NCBI RefSeq assembly: GCF_017742245.1
Contig: NZ_JAGHKO010000005.1
Span: 651,747-715,746 of the forward strand
DNA: 64,000 nt
Source of the DNA: Niastella soli
Lineage (GTDB): Bacteria > Bacteroidota > Bacteroidia > Chitinophagales > Chitinophagaceae
Direction: 5' to 3'
Shown in pieces: positions 18,466 to 26,862 of the stretch. The notes below the pieces were generated by a model. That model had not been told where the DNA came from, did no database searches, and saw only the letters and a program-made list of their open reading frames with translations. Made by a program: the position numbers and the translations under genes. Position 1 is the stretch's first letter, and each line of letters opens with the position of its first letter.

Positions 18466-19392
18466 TTACCTGTATAATTTGTCCCTGATCTCGCGCCAGG
18501 TCACCAACTGAATATTATTTTCTTTCAGCAACTTTCCGCATTCGGCGCTTGAGAAAAAATCGAATTCTGTTTGTCGCCACGCCGAGCCCCAATCGATGAA
18601 TCCCTTTGTAACAGACCTCATTTCCTCGTTATCGTATGCCGTGTGGATGATGAAATAGGTGAGGCCCACTGGTAAACTGCGCAAGGTTTGGGCATAATAG
18701 TCTGCCGGGTTGGAATGCATCATTTCCGGCGTGATGCTGACAATGGAATCTACGATGAGCTCATTTTTTGAGGTCAGGGTGTCCAGTTTGATATTTAACT
18801 CTCTTTCCATTTCCCGCGCAAGAAAAACGGGTATTTTAAATTCACGACCCACTTTGATATAAGCTTTTAAAAAATCAAGCTTCCTGACTACGGCAAACAT
18901 GTGGGCGTCGAGATGGGTGGGGTTGATGCCAAACTGTATGGCCCTTCGGACCTGGCTGCGTATTTCTTCTTCTACCTGCGGAGTACTGGCAAATTGTTTA
19001 ACACTGTCAACAGTTGAATACAGGAATCCCTGTTTGTTTATAAGTGTAGGCGTCTGTGGTGATGGAGTTACCGGTCCCCATTTGTAATTGTTCCATTCAC
19101 TGGTAAGGGTAATATGTAAGCCAAAATCTACCTGGGCATGCTCACGTGCATAAGTGGCAATTTCGTTAAACCAGGGACATGGCACCATGATGCTGGCAGA
19201 GTTGACGCAGCCTTTTTCTATAGCGGTAATAGTAGCCGCATTTACCGAGTGCGAAACGCCAACATCATCAGCATGCAGGATCAATAATTTTGTGTTCTTC
19301 GGATAACCCAGTCGTTCAGCAATTGTTTTTTGTTGGGCCTGCAGAGATACCAGGCAAAAAAGGAAGCTAATCAGCATCAATGCTTTTTTCAT
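18466..19392 (-). CDS. ChbG/YdjC-family carbohydrate deacetylase, secreted
   Basis: A 308-residue protein with a signal peptide (MKKALMLISFLFCLVSLQAQ). It carries the family metal site: ADDVGVSHSVN near residue 42 and HLDAHMF near residue 160. YdjC-like enzymes deacetylate N-acetylated sugars such as chitooligosaccharides; the exact substrate is unknown. A longer open frame to 19599 would overlap the divergent AraC gene, so the start with the signal peptide is chosen. It lies between two AraC-type regulators. Confidence 0.8.
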   Translation of the reverse strand: MKKALMLISFLFCLVSLQAQQKTIAERLGYPKNTKLLILHADDVGVSHSVNAATITAIEKGCVNSASIMVPCPWFNEIATYAREHAQVDFGLHITLTSEWNNYKWGPVTPSPQTPTLINKQGFLYSTVDSVKQFASTPQVEEEIRSQVRRAIQFGINPTHLDAHMFAVVRKLDFLKAYIKVGREFKIPVFLAREMERELNIKLDTLTSKNELIVDSIVSITPEMMHSNPADYYAQTLRSLPVGLTYFIIHTAYDNEEMRSVTKGFIDWGSAWRQTEFDFFSSAECGKLLKENNIQLVTWREIRDKLYR

Positions 19393-19467
19393 ATGGATGA
19401 GGTTTTGAACTAAACAAATATACCCAATTGTTCGGATTTTGTATCTTGGTAAAGCATCCCGGAAATT

Positions 19468-20295
19468 ATGATTGAAATCTTCGATAATATCAGGAAACTG
19501 TACCGGTTCAATACACCTTGTAATGCACTGGCTGATCATATTGAGTTTTTTTCGGAATCTTCGCTCGAGGCGATGGATCGCTATATTGGTACAGACCAAT
19601 TTACCGTAACCCTTTTCCCCAGTTATACGCCCACCATCTGGTTGAATCTGGGTTCTTCTTACCTGTTAAAGAATGGCAACGCCTGGCAGGCAGTGGATGA
19701 ACGTACAGATATCTTACTGCTGCGGAGTGAAATTGTGGAACGCAGGAATCTGCCTACCGATAATATTTTTACCGTCAAGTTCAATCCCGGTGGTTTTGAA
19801 ACCATCTTTGGAATAAGCCAAACCTCCATTGGTAGCGAAATTGTTCTGGTTGAAAATATCATTCCTGCCGCCTTTATTAAAAAACTAAAAGGTCTGGGTT
19901 GTTTTGAAGATAGGAAAGCGCTCTTTGAAAATTTCTTTCTGCAAAAACTGGAAAAGAACAACAAGCGTGATGGCTTTTACCTGCAATGTATAAAGGAAAC
20001 GGTGCATGCCTTCGCTGGCGTTGGACTGGAATCGGCGATCAGTGAGCTGGCCAAAAAATTATACATCTCTGAAAAAACGCTGTACCGGTGTTTTACAAAA
20101 GTAGTGGGTACCCCGCCAAAGAATTTTCAGGCCATTACCCGGGCAAGAACAGCGCTAACGAACTATGTAGCCAACCCGGCCCATTTTTACCCCTGCGATC
20201 ATGGCTACTATGATATGAGCCACTTCTACAAAAGCGTAGTAAAATTCACCGGTCAAAAACTTTCACAATATTATACTGCGATCCAGCAGCGGTAA
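19468..20295 (+). CDS. AraC-family transcriptional regulator
   Basis: A 275-residue protein. The C-terminal helix-turn-helix domain reads LAKKLYISEKTLYRCFTKVVGTPPKNF and YYDMSHFYKSVVKFTGQKLSQYY. The N-terminal region (VTLFPSYTPTIWLNLGSSY, FNPGGFETIFG) resembles the DUF6597 sensor. It is divergent from the deacetylase gene (75-bp gap) and 63 bp upstream of an alpha/beta hydrolase gene, so either could be a target. Confidence 0.8.
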   Translation: MIEIFDNIRKLYRFNTPCNALADHIEFFSESSLEAMDRYIGTDQFTVTLFPSYTPTIWLNLGSSYLLKNGNAWQAVDERTDILLLRSEIVERRNLPTDNIFTVKFNPGGFETIFGISQTSIGSEIVLVENIIPAAFIKKLKGLGCFEDRKALFENFFLQKLEKNNKRDGFYLQCIKETVHAFAGVGLESAISELAKKLYISEKTLYRCFTKVVGTPPKNFQAITRARTALTNYVANPAHFYPCDHGYYDMSHFYKSVVKFTGQKLSQYYTAIQQR

Positions 20296-20358
20296 GATTG
20301 TCCGATTTTTACTTGCCGCCCGCTCAACGGACTTCTATTTTTGTTCAAAACAGGAAGT

Positions 20359-21786
20359 ATGAAATATGTCATGGTTGGCTTTATGTTATTGATCGGCTTT
20401 GCGACCGTAGCCCAGGGTGATGTACCCAGAATTGAGCCTTGCCCCTGTATGATAAAAGTAGATTCTGCCCTGATCTCAAAATGCGGCTATTTAATAGTGC
20501 CGGAGAACAGGCAGCAGCCTGCTGGCAGGACCATAAAATTGCCATTTGTTTATGTAAAAAAATCAGTGACCGATTCTGCGGTTACCCTTTTTACTACTGG
20601 CGGTCCCGGCTATAGCACCCTTGCTAATTTTACCGAAATACCGGCCAGGTCCGATTTCTTTCAATTCGGCAGTTTGATCGTGTTTGATCAGCGGGGGTCA
20701 AAAAAAGCAGTGCCCTGTCTTGATTGTCCCGAGATAACTGCTGCGAAGATCAAAGGGTATAGAGAAAATCTTTCCATAGATAGCTTACAACTGGAAGCGG
20801 AGAAGCAATGCCGAAAGCGGTTGGTATCGAAAGGCATTGATCTTTCCAGTTACACCACCATAGAAAGTGCTGCCGATATCAATGACCTGCGCCAGGCCTT
20901 ACAGTTAGGTCCCTTGAATTTAATGGGTATTTCATACAGTGGCGGATTGATGCTTACTGTTGCCAAAAACCATCCGGAGTGCGTGAAGTCGCTAATTTTA
21001 AGATCGCCATTGCCTGCCTATACAAACTATGAAGAGGAGGGACTGTTCAATATTAATGAAGCGTTTGATCAGGTCTTTGTTGATTGCGAAGCCGATTCAA
21101 CCGATAAAAGCACCTATGGCACGCTGAGAGAAAGGTTCCATCAGTACTTTGCAGCCATCACCGGAAAAACATTTGCCATTGGGTATACGATAAAAGGGGA
21201 TTCATTAAGCCGGCAAATTCATTACACAAAGAAGGAATTGCTGGATGCGCTGTTGAACCGGTTAAACAGATGGCGGATAAGAGAGGTGCCATTTGTAATG
21301 AACGAAATGATCAATGGCCGACATGAGCCCTACATAAAAGAAGAGCTCGACGAAATTTTTAAAGGCGATGAAGGTCTTTCTCATGGCATGCGGTATTCAA
21401 TTTATTGTTCAGAACAGATTGCGTATTCACGAAAAGAGCTGGTAAAAAAGCAGGAATTAGTACTGCCCTGGCTGGCTGGGTATGCGTTTAATAATGTTGA
21501 CCATGCGATCTGTGACTGCTGGAAAGTAAAACCCGAACCGGCAACAGCTAAAGAGCCTGTATATTCAACCGTCCCGGCTTTTATTACTGCCGGGGATGTG
21601 GACCCCTGGTGCCGGCCACATTACAACAGACTAATAAAAAGATATATGCCCAATAGCCAGATCCTGATAGTGCACGACCAGGGACATTTGCCTTCCTTTT
21701 TTGTGAATGGAATCGATTATCTGAAAATGTTTATGCAGGATCCGTATAAGAAACTGGTGGCCGGCAAAGGCGTGGTGGTGGAGTAG
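20359..21786 (+). CDS. Secreted alpha/beta hydrolase
   Basis: A 475-residue protein with a signal peptide (MKYVMVGFMLLIGFATVAQG). It has an alpha/beta-hydrolase core: oxyanion region TTGGPGYS, FDQRGSKKA, nucleophile elbow GISYSGG, acidic site GDVDPW and catalytic His in VHDQGHLPSF. The pattern matches the tripeptidyl aminopeptidase/proline iminopeptidase-like group, so peptide or ester hydrolysis is likely. The ATG at 20359 is preceded by AGGA and opens the signal peptide; an upstream TTG at 20341 is less likely. Confidence 0.75.
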   Translation: MKYVMVGFMLLIGFATVAQGDVPRIEPCPCMIKVDSALISKCGYLIVPENRQQPAGRTIKLPFVYVKKSVTDSAVTLFTTGGPGYSTLANFTEIPARSDFFQFGSLIVFDQRGSKKAVPCLDCPEITAAKIKGYRENLSIDSLQLEAEKQCRKRLVSKGIDLSSYTTIESAADINDLRQALQLGPLNLMGISYSGGLMLTVAKNHPECVKSLILRSPLPAYTNYEEEGLFNINEAFDQVFVDCEADSTDKSTYGTLRERFHQYFAAITGKTFAIGYTIKGDSLSRQIHYTKKELLDALLNRLNRWRIREVPFVMNEMINGRHEPYIKEELDEIFKGDEGLSHGMRYSIYCSEQIAYSRKELVKKQELVLPWLAGYAFNNVDHAICDCWKVKPEPATAKEPVYSTVPAFITAGDVDPWCRPHYNRLIKRYMPNSQILIVHDQGHLPSFFVNGIDYLKMFMQDPYKKLVAGKGVVVE

Positions 21787-21956
21787 TGAAAACGGGCCAG
21801 ATCTGTTGGGTGGTCAATTGCAATCTGGTGTATGCCGGCGATCTGCGGGCGGGCGGCTACACCTATTTGTTATCTGAACTGGCCAACCGGTATGCGCAGC
21901 CAAACAGGTATTAAAATGAAGGGACTCTTTCCATAACCGGTCCCTGGCTAGAATGC

Positions 21957-22493
21957 TTAATTCCTGATGGTTTTGATCAAAAATTGCACCCGTTCCTCCA
22001 CAGTAGTAAGTGGAAGCAGGTTGATAGTATATCCCAATTTCGAATATACAGTAACCATCATGTTATAGGTGGCTGTTGCTTCCAGTTCGGATTGTTTACG
22101 CTCATTATCTGTTGTATATATATCGGGCCATGGCGGCGCCAGGAAAACCTGTAAGTTATATTGGAAGCTTTGTGCGGCTTTTTCAATATGAGCCGGCACG
22201 GGTAGATTGTTCAACAGCAAATAGCCCATTACATCAGGAATGCCTCTGTCGAACAGAACAGGGCCCTGCCATTGCTGCGCTTGCCGGTAAGAACGCATTT
22301 CCCAACACAGCATTAGTTCCGCAAAGGCGGATTTGTCGGCCCAGGGTAGGGCAGGACCGCCAATGGCTATTTGGTCCTGGATGATGGCCCGGCCAGCCTC
22401 GGGCATACAGGGGATGCCCTGTTTGGCCAGTCCGTTGATAATCGAAGTTTTACCCGAACCCGGTCCGCCGGAGATGATATAAAAATTCTGCAT
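21957..22493 (-). CDS. AAA-type ATPase/kinase (NadR/Ttd14-like)
   Basis: A 178-residue P-loop protein. Walker A is GGPGSGKTS near residue 8, followed by PEAGRAIIQDQ and FDRGIPDVMGYL, the arrangement in the AAA_28 group of small ATPases/kinases. A longer frame reaches 22601, but its extra residues are not conserved-looking; MQNFYIISGG at 22493 is the natural start. The substrate is unknown. It stands alone, convergent with the hydrolase gene. Confidence 0.7.
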   Translation of the reverse strand: MQNFYIISGGPGSGKTSIINGLAKQGIPCMPEAGRAIIQDQIAIGGPALPWADKSAFAELMLCWEMRSYRQAQQWQGPVLFDRGIPDVMGYLLLNNLPVPAHIEKAAQSFQYNLQVFLAPPWPDIYTTDNERKQSELEATATYNMMVTVYSKLGYTINLLPLTTVEERVQFLIKTIRN

Positions 22494-22599
22494 AGGCCCT
22501 GAAGGTAGTGGATTAATTTTCTCTGCTATTATTAAAACGGTTATAAGCGAGCAACTACATCGGGGAACGCAATAAATTGTTGAGAACGATTGCTCGCGC

Positions 22600-22791
22600 A
22601 TGCTAACCTTTGTGTTATCCTTGTTTGGTTATGGGGTATTTGGAGATATGACGGCAACGCTGGCTGCTTTCATTATTGGCCGGGATGCAGCCGAAGGGGA
22701 TGCTCCGGTAGTCGGTTCTAAAGACATAGAAGGGTTAAAACAGCTGATCAGGACGTTAAGTGAACAGGTAAATGGCCATAAAATGGGGTAG
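22600..22791 (+). pseudogene. Voltage-gated K+ channel/ion transporter C-terminal remnant
   Basis: The frame encodes FGYGVFGDMTATLAAFIIGRDA followed by KDIEGLKQLIRTLSEQV. This pattern matches the last transmembrane helix (S6) and following coiled coil of bacterial ion-transporter-family K+ channels. The pore and voltage sensor are absent; the frame opens at 22576 after a stop. It is a truncated gene end about 130 bp upstream of tRNA-Ser. Confidence 0.45.
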
Positions 22792-22885
22792 AAGTGGACG
22801 CAAAGAGCGCGCGGATATTACTACAAAATATTGAAATAGTAATCGTTACGCTGAAAAAAAAGTCTAACTAAATTTTTCTAATTTT

Positions 22886-22916
22886 TTTGTCAGTTTAAAA
22901 GCTACACCTACATTTG
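22886..22916 (+). promoter_or_regulatory. Promoter of tRNA-Ser
   Basis: TTTG at 22886-22889, a 19-nt spacer, then TACATTTG at 22909-22916 form a textbook Bacteroidota promoter. The mature tRNA starts 5 nt downstream. Confidence 0.75.
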
Positions 22917-22920
22917 CCCC

Positions 22921-23005
22921 GGAGAGATGGCAGAGCGGTCGAATGCGGCGGTCTTGAAAACCGTTGACTGTCACAGGTCCGGGGGTTCGAATCCCTCTCT
23001 CTCCG
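22921..23005 (+). tRNA. tRNA-Ser (anticodon UGA)
   Basis: The acceptor stem GGAGAGA pairs with TCTCTCC at 22998-23004, with discriminator G at 23005. The anticodon loop CTTGAAA carries TGA at 22955-22957, between stems GCGGT and ACCGT. A long variable arm follows, as in class II tRNAs, and the T-arm GGTTCGAATCC is intact. CCA is not encoded. The 3' end is repeated five more times downstream and marks the integration site of the island. Confidence 0.95.
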
Positions 23006-23006
23006 C
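22994..23006 (+). other. att core copy 1, inside tRNA-Ser
   Basis: CCTCTCTCTCCGC, the 3' end of the tRNA gene. Identical 13-bp copies lie at 24807, 24974, 40274, 40441 and 62189. This copy keeps the tRNA functional and defines the left boundary of the island. Confidence 0.8.
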
Positions 23007-23025
23007 AGTAAAAATCTTAACATGT

Positions 23026-23052
23026 AAAGCGCTGATAATCAGCGCTTTTTTT
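23026..23052 (+). terminator. Terminator after tRNA-Ser
   Basis: A 10-bp perfect stem AAAGCGCTGA/TCAGCGCTTT with a 3-nt loop is followed by T residues, 20 bp beyond the tRNA. Confidence 0.8.
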
Positions 23053-23219
23053 ATGTTTTTAGCCTCTTGCGCAAAAATAGAGACCCCCGGACTTGTTACC
23101 GGAAGCAAAACGGAACTATTTAGGAACTTACAAAATTGGCAGAACTGGTGTGTTAGGAAAAAAGGGATATGAATTGTAAAAAAGGAAATGTTTTGAATAT
23201 TAACTCTTAAACTCCAAAC

Positions 23220-23942
23220 ATGGAATGGCCTTTATTTATCTTTCAACTGTGTATACTGATTATTTTATATGTGGTTGGACTGATTTTGAAAAATTTTTTC
23301 CCTGCCTATTTTTCTGAAAAAGGAAAAAATATTGCTACGAAGGAAGATATTAGTGAGATTACAAAAAATGTTGAAGAGGCTAAAAAAGTTTTCACAGATA
23401 AAACTGAGGAATTAAAAGCGCAATTACTTTTTCAAAATCAACATAATCTAAGTTGGAAAGCAGCAGAGCGAGAAGCGTTAATTGATTATAATAAAAAAGT
23501 CTCTGCCTGGTTATATTTTATCATTCGCTTTCCTCTGTCAGATTATAATCTCGAAAATTATAAAGAGTTAAAAAAACAAGGGATTGAATTGGATAAGCGT
23601 CAATATGAATGTGACATCGCTGAAGCACATGTCAATTTATTTGACAATACAAAAGAATTGACTGAACACATTTTGAAAATTAATTTAGCAATAATTAAAT
23701 TAGAAGGTTTGTTAGAACAGGCAATGATGAAAGCCTATCATCTTTGCGTAATGTATGAAATAAATATTGTTAATAAGCAACAGCAGGAAGTGATTGAATT
23801 GCATCAGAAATTATTATCAGACCTCCATGCTATATATGGGGAATTTGGTGAAAATCGTACGAAGCAATTTGAGGAAGCGGCGGAATATCATGCTAAAATT
23901 GGAAGAAACATTAGAGAGAAATTACGTGAAATTAATAAATAG
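23220..23942 (+). CDS. Membrane-anchored coiled-coil protein of unknown function
   Basis: A 240-residue protein with one N-terminal membrane helix (about residues 5-28). It then has the segment YFSEKGKNIATKEDISEIT, followed by a long charged helical region with coiled-coil character. That N-terminal signature recurs in accessory-region proteins of many bacteria, some near defence genes, but no function is established. Codon use is AT-rich compared with the chromosome to the left. It is the first gene inside the island and converges on the XRE gene. Confidence 0.55.
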   Translation: MEWPLFIFQLCILIILYVVGLILKNFFPAYFSEKGKNIATKEDISEITKNVEEAKKVFTDKTEELKAQLLFQNQHNLSWKAAEREALIDYNKKVSAWLYFIIRFPLSDYNLENYKELKKQGIELDKRQYECDIAEAHVNLFDNTKELTEHILKINLAIIKLEGLLEQAMMKAYHLCVMYEINIVNKQQQEVIELHQKLLSDLHAIYGEFGENRTKQFEEAAEYHAKIGRNIREKLREINK

Positions 23943-23950
23943 AACTTCGA

Positions 23951-24166
23951 TCAATAATCAACTAGTTTTTTTAATGGAACGTTTAATGCTTCAGCAATAG
24001 AAATTAACGTATCCAGCGTAACACTATACTTTGCATTCTCAATCCGCTGAACCGTAATCTTCGATATTTCTGCTGTATCGGCAAGCTCCTGTTGGGACAT
24101 ACCGGCTTTTTCCCTAAGTACCCTTAGGTGTGTTGCAAACGCTTTTATAGATGCCGGATTTTTCAC
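23951..24166 (-). CDS. XRE-family HTH transcriptional regulator
   Basis: A 71-residue DNA-binding protein with one Cro/C1-type helix-turn-helix (HLRVLREKAGMSQQELADTAEISKITVQ then RIENAKYSVTLDTLISIAEAL). It is divergent from the integrase fragment at 24251. Two overlapping dyads lie between them (24200-24236), the likely operator. A role as repressor of the integrase-side promoter is inferred from this layout. Confidence 0.85.
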   Translation of the reverse strand: MKNPASIKAFATHLRVLREKAGMSQQELADTAEISKITVQRIENAKYSVTLDTLISIAEALNVPLKKLVDY

Positions 24167-24199
24167 CGGCTCAAAAGTCGGCTTCGGTTAAAATTTTAT

Positions 24200-24236
24200 G
24201 GATACATATATGTATCCAAATGCGTATATTTGGATA
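24200..24236. promoter_or_regulatory. Candidate XRE operator: two overlapping palindromes
   Basis: GGATACATATATGTATCC (24200-24217) is a perfect 18-bp palindrome. TATCCAAAT (24213-24221) and ATTTGGATA (24228-24236) form a second dyad sharing its right end. Both lie between the divergent XRE and integrase-fragment genes. Confidence 0.6.
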
Positions 24237-24250
24237 TAGGGGGAAAAGGA

Positions 24251-24613
24251 ATGGCTTCTTTTAGGAAGAAGTGTTATACAAAACCAGTCATTTGCCAACA
24301 TAATAGAGACTTATCAAAGGATTGGTATGTATTCTTTCGTTTCAAAAACGAAGGAAAGGTTCATTTCTATAAACGACGGGAAGGTGTTAATAGAATTGAG
24401 AAACTAAATGCCCGGCTCTCCGCCATAAAGGAACTTCGAGACGAAATTGAGTACGATTTAGAAAACGGCTGGAACCCCATAACAGACCCGAAACGAGAAT
24501 TAGAATATAGCCCCTTTTTGCAAAATATAACTTCAACGAATAATGGAAGTAAAAGAGGAAGAACAAAAAAGCAAACTAAGGTAGAGATATACCAATACTT
24601 TTTAAACAAATAG
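24251..24613 (+). pseudogene. Tyrosine integrase N-terminal fragment
   Basis: The 120-codon frame starts MASFRKKCYTKPVICQHNRDL after a purine-rich GGGGGAAAAGGA stretch. It shows the arm-binding/SAM-like N-terminal pattern of Bacteroidota integrases: DWYVFFRFKNEGK, then GVNRIEKLNARLSAIKELRDEIEYDLENGWNPI. The catalytic domain with Arg-His-x-x-Arg-Tyr is absent; only about 200 bp separate it from the next att core. It probably belonged to an earlier insertion and was cut off by later events. Confidence 0.6.
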
Positions 24614-24806
24614 GGTAAAAATTAACAAAAAAAATGTTGTCCAATGGATACAAAAAAACGCATGAAACCCTTGCCTGGCAAGGCTTTCGTTGAATTGGCA
24701 ATTACGGAAGTAAAAACGGAAGTAAATAGCCATATTAATTAAATTTAACTTCGAAAAGCATTGATAATTAATTAGTTGAAGGTGATAAATGAGGCGATCG
24801 CGAATC

Positions 24807-24986
24807 CCTCTCTCTCCGCAAAACAAAATAAGTGCCCCCAATAGGGGGCATTTTTCATTTGGGAGGGTGGCGAGCTTGCTCGCCAAACCGGACAAAGGAA
24901 AAAGGCCAGGCGCGATAGCGCCGCACTTGTTTAGTTTTGACGATCCCCACCTTAGGGATCGCCGGAGGCAATCCCTCTCTCTCCGC
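24807..24986 (+). repeat. 180-bp direct repeat, left copy (att-hairpin cassette)
   Basis: Identical in every base I compared to 40274-40453. Each end is a tRNA-Ser core (24807-24819 and 24974-24986). The about 155 bp between them hold four perfect hairpins: GCCCCC/GGGGGC with T-run, GGCGAGC/GCTCGCC, GGCGC/GCGCC and CGATCCC/GGGATCG. No protein-coding signal is seen. It marks the left border of the CRISPR-Cas module. Confidence 0.9.
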
Positions 24987-25006
24987 AAGAAAGAAATATA
25001 ATTTGT

Positions 25007-25044
25007 AAAGCCCTGTATTTCAAAAGAATACCGGGCTTTTTCTT
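25007..25044 (+). terminator. Hairpin terminator right of att core 3
   Basis: An AAAGCCC/GGGCTTT stem extended by TATT/AATA is followed by a T-rich tract. It lies 20 bp beyond the att core, where the tRNA's own terminator would sit. Confidence 0.6.
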
Positions 25045-25833
25045 TTTCTTATAATCTCCGGTAACTTAGTCTTGTTTTTTGGTTAAATGATTTAAAATGA
25101 ATGCTTTATGAATTTTGATACAGCTGATAAATTCAAAAGTTAGTGAGTGATTGGGACACCTTAAATGAGTGATATAGTGAGTGATTCAGTGAGTGGTAAA
25201 AGAGGCAAAAAAAATCACTCACTGACCACATTATAACTTTCTTATAATCAGGTTGTACTACTGTTTGATCTATTGTACCATTTTGGAGGAAAGTGGAGCT
25301 TACAGGTAGGAGCGATGTGAATGATAGGCATATTGCAAATAAGATCAGCAACAACTGTAGATCGGGTCTATGGTATCCACCCAATACGTTTCAACCGGTA
25401 AATACAACCCAGCTAAAGTGTAATTTTAAACGATAACGGTGCTATCCTTAAGTTATCACATCTGTTAAGCATTTCCCCAATGCTGACATATACGCTCCGT
25501 TAAGGTATTTCTGATACAAGGCACTGATGGTGTTGTAAGTACATCTCTGCAATGCCGTGTCCTCCGATCCCTACTCTGCAATTTTCTATTACCCGATTTT
25601 GTTGACTTAAGTCAAATAAAGTAATACGTTATTATGAATTGGTCATATTATTTTAATATTGCTGTAGAATTCATAATATCAGTCTAGCACTTAGGCTACG
25701 TTTTCAGTTTCCCAACCAACTCACTTTTGATTCACATAATGCGTGGTTAAACATTCGTGACGACCACTTAATCTATTGTTTGATCAGTTAAACCTGAACG
25801 GTTAAGCCGCACTGTATAGAAATCAAGTATGCA
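25045..25833. other. 789-bp region without a convincing gene
   Basis: It holds the AGTGAGTGAT-type repeat cluster at 25141-25224 and otherwise AT-rich sequence with no protein-like frame. A 25133-25384 minus-strand frame runs over the repeats and is not considered real. Confidence 0.5.
25141..25224. repeat. AGTGAGTGAT repeat cluster, left end of CRISPR module
   Basis: Direct copies start at about 25142, 25165, 25176 and 25188, with an inverted copy ATCACTCACTGA at 25213-25224. Two more copies occur near the right end of the same module (40195-40217). The position beside att cores suggests recombinase arm-type sites. Confidence 0.6.
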
Positions 25834-26028
25834 ATGAAAGTTTATGTTACCGATGATGGTCATTATATGGAAAGAGATGATTTAATGCAATATTTAAGAC
25901 TATTGAAAGATACTACCATGGTAGACCTATCTAAAGAGCAGTTTGTGAAAAGGATTTGGGATAATAACTATTTTGGAGACAGTATAATAAATCAGGAATG
26001 CTTTTTAAAAATGAAACAGGAATTTTAA
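25834..26028 (+). CDS. Small hypothetical protein
   Basis: A 64-residue soluble, charged protein (MKVYVTDDGHYMERDDLMQY...). Codon pattern and a 12-bp gap to the next small frame suggest a two-gene unit. No family is recognised. It lies in the CRISPR module left of the relic array. Confidence 0.4.
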   Translation: MKVYVTDDGHYMERDDLMQYLRLLKDTTMVDLSKEQFVKRIWDNNYFGDSIINQECFLKMKQEF

Positions 26029-26040
26029 AGACAATTATAA

Positions 26041-26211
26041 ATGCACCTTTATTTAAACTTTGCCAGGAATAGTGAGCCTATTCCATGGCTGAACCAGCTA
26101 TTTACTCTGATTCCAAAGTCGCCGAAATTCAGATCAACGGAACACCTTGGTTCTCTTCCACAGAAAGATCGTTTACTGGTAGTCCCGTTTTATTATAAGA
26201 TGTGGCAATAA
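26041..26211 (+). CDS. Small hypothetical protein, 56 residues
   Basis: The frame starts MHLYLNFARNSEPIPWLNQ and ends YYKMWQ, 12 bp after the preceding small gene. It may be real by spacing and composition but could be a gene remnant. No family is recognised. Confidence 0.3.
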   Translation: MHLYLNFARNSEPIPWLNQLFTLIPKSPKFRSTEHLGSLPQKDRLLVVPFYYKMWQ

Positions 26212-26241
26212 AGGGAGGCATATTACCATGTGTGTATTGCC

Positions 26242-26530
26242 GGTGAAATCGAACCATTGAGAAATTGAAACAACATGATTATATTTAGTGCAGGGGCTTC
26301 TGATCCATGGTATAATCGCACCATTAAGGAATTGAAACTATTAATTTAAAATTGCTTCATTTGAATGGGCCTTTTTTTAATCGCACCATGAGGAATCAAA
26401 ACCTCAATATCGTCATACCAGCTTATGCCGAGGTTATGGGTATAATTGCACCATTGAGGAATTGAAACAACCCTTTTCCGCAGTGGCCATTGGAGCTTGC
26501 GGTATAGTCGCACCATCGAAGAAATGAAAC
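26242..26530 (+). CRISPR. Degenerate CRISPR array (5 eroded repeats)
   Basis: Repeats of about 30 bp at 26242, 26309, 26373, 26439 and 26501 are related to the main array's repeat: they share TATAATCGCACCAT and GGAATTGAAAC. Each carries several mutations, and spacers are 32-37 bp. Three of five have ATTGAGG/ATTAAGG-type middles where the main array has ATGGAGG. It lies upstream of cas6 in the same orientation as the main array. Confidence 0.8.
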
Positions 26531-26862
26531 TTGTATGTGGAAATAGTATTCAATAAATTGTAACAGAATTGATTATGATGCGAATGCCGTTTTTCAGACG
26601 ATTATGAATGGTTGGATGAAACTCATTTTTCAACACACAGTTAATGACATGGATAAGTGCTTTCACATTTTACCCTGAAAGGAATGGTTTATCAGGGTTA
26701 GTCGGATTCGTGATTGATATCTCGATCAATGATTCTTGACTTTCGTCAAGAATTAAGCTTGAAAAAACTGAGCTTAATCACATTTTCTTCACAGTACTAA
26801 AAGGTCTTGCTGATTCATTTTATTTTTCATTTACCTTAGGTTAAACGATACCCCTTTGCCAT
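26531..26862. other. 332-bp region upstream of cas6
   Basis: AT-rich and without a gene. It contains two adjacent hairpins (26732-26778). It must hold the cas operon promoter, but no clear -33/-7 pair was found. Confidence 0.5.
26732..26778. promoter_or_regulatory. Two adjacent hairpins before the cas operon
   Basis: ATTCTTGAC/GTCAAGAAT with loop TTTC (26732-26753), then ATTAAGCT/AGCTTAAT with an 11-nt loop (26752-26778). Both are perfect. They could be an operator or a leader-RNA structure; the poor T-tract argues against a simple terminator. Confidence 0.45.

Noticed and set aside
21786..21914. GTG-started frame reading KTGQICWVVNCNLVYAGDLR
   Set aside because: Looks partly protein-like but I cannot link it to a family; possibly a remnant after the hydrolase gene.
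22927..23172. 81-codon frame starting inside tRNA-Ser
   Set aside because: It covers the tRNA and its terminator and has no protein-like start.
24602..24988. 128-codon minus-strand frame, matched by one at 40252-40518
   Set aside because: It is open only because the 180-bp att cassette is GC-rich; the shared residues come from the repeat and its hairpins.
25133..25384. 83-codon minus-strand frame
   Set aside because: It runs through the AGTGAGTGAT repeat cluster; no start signal or family resemblance.
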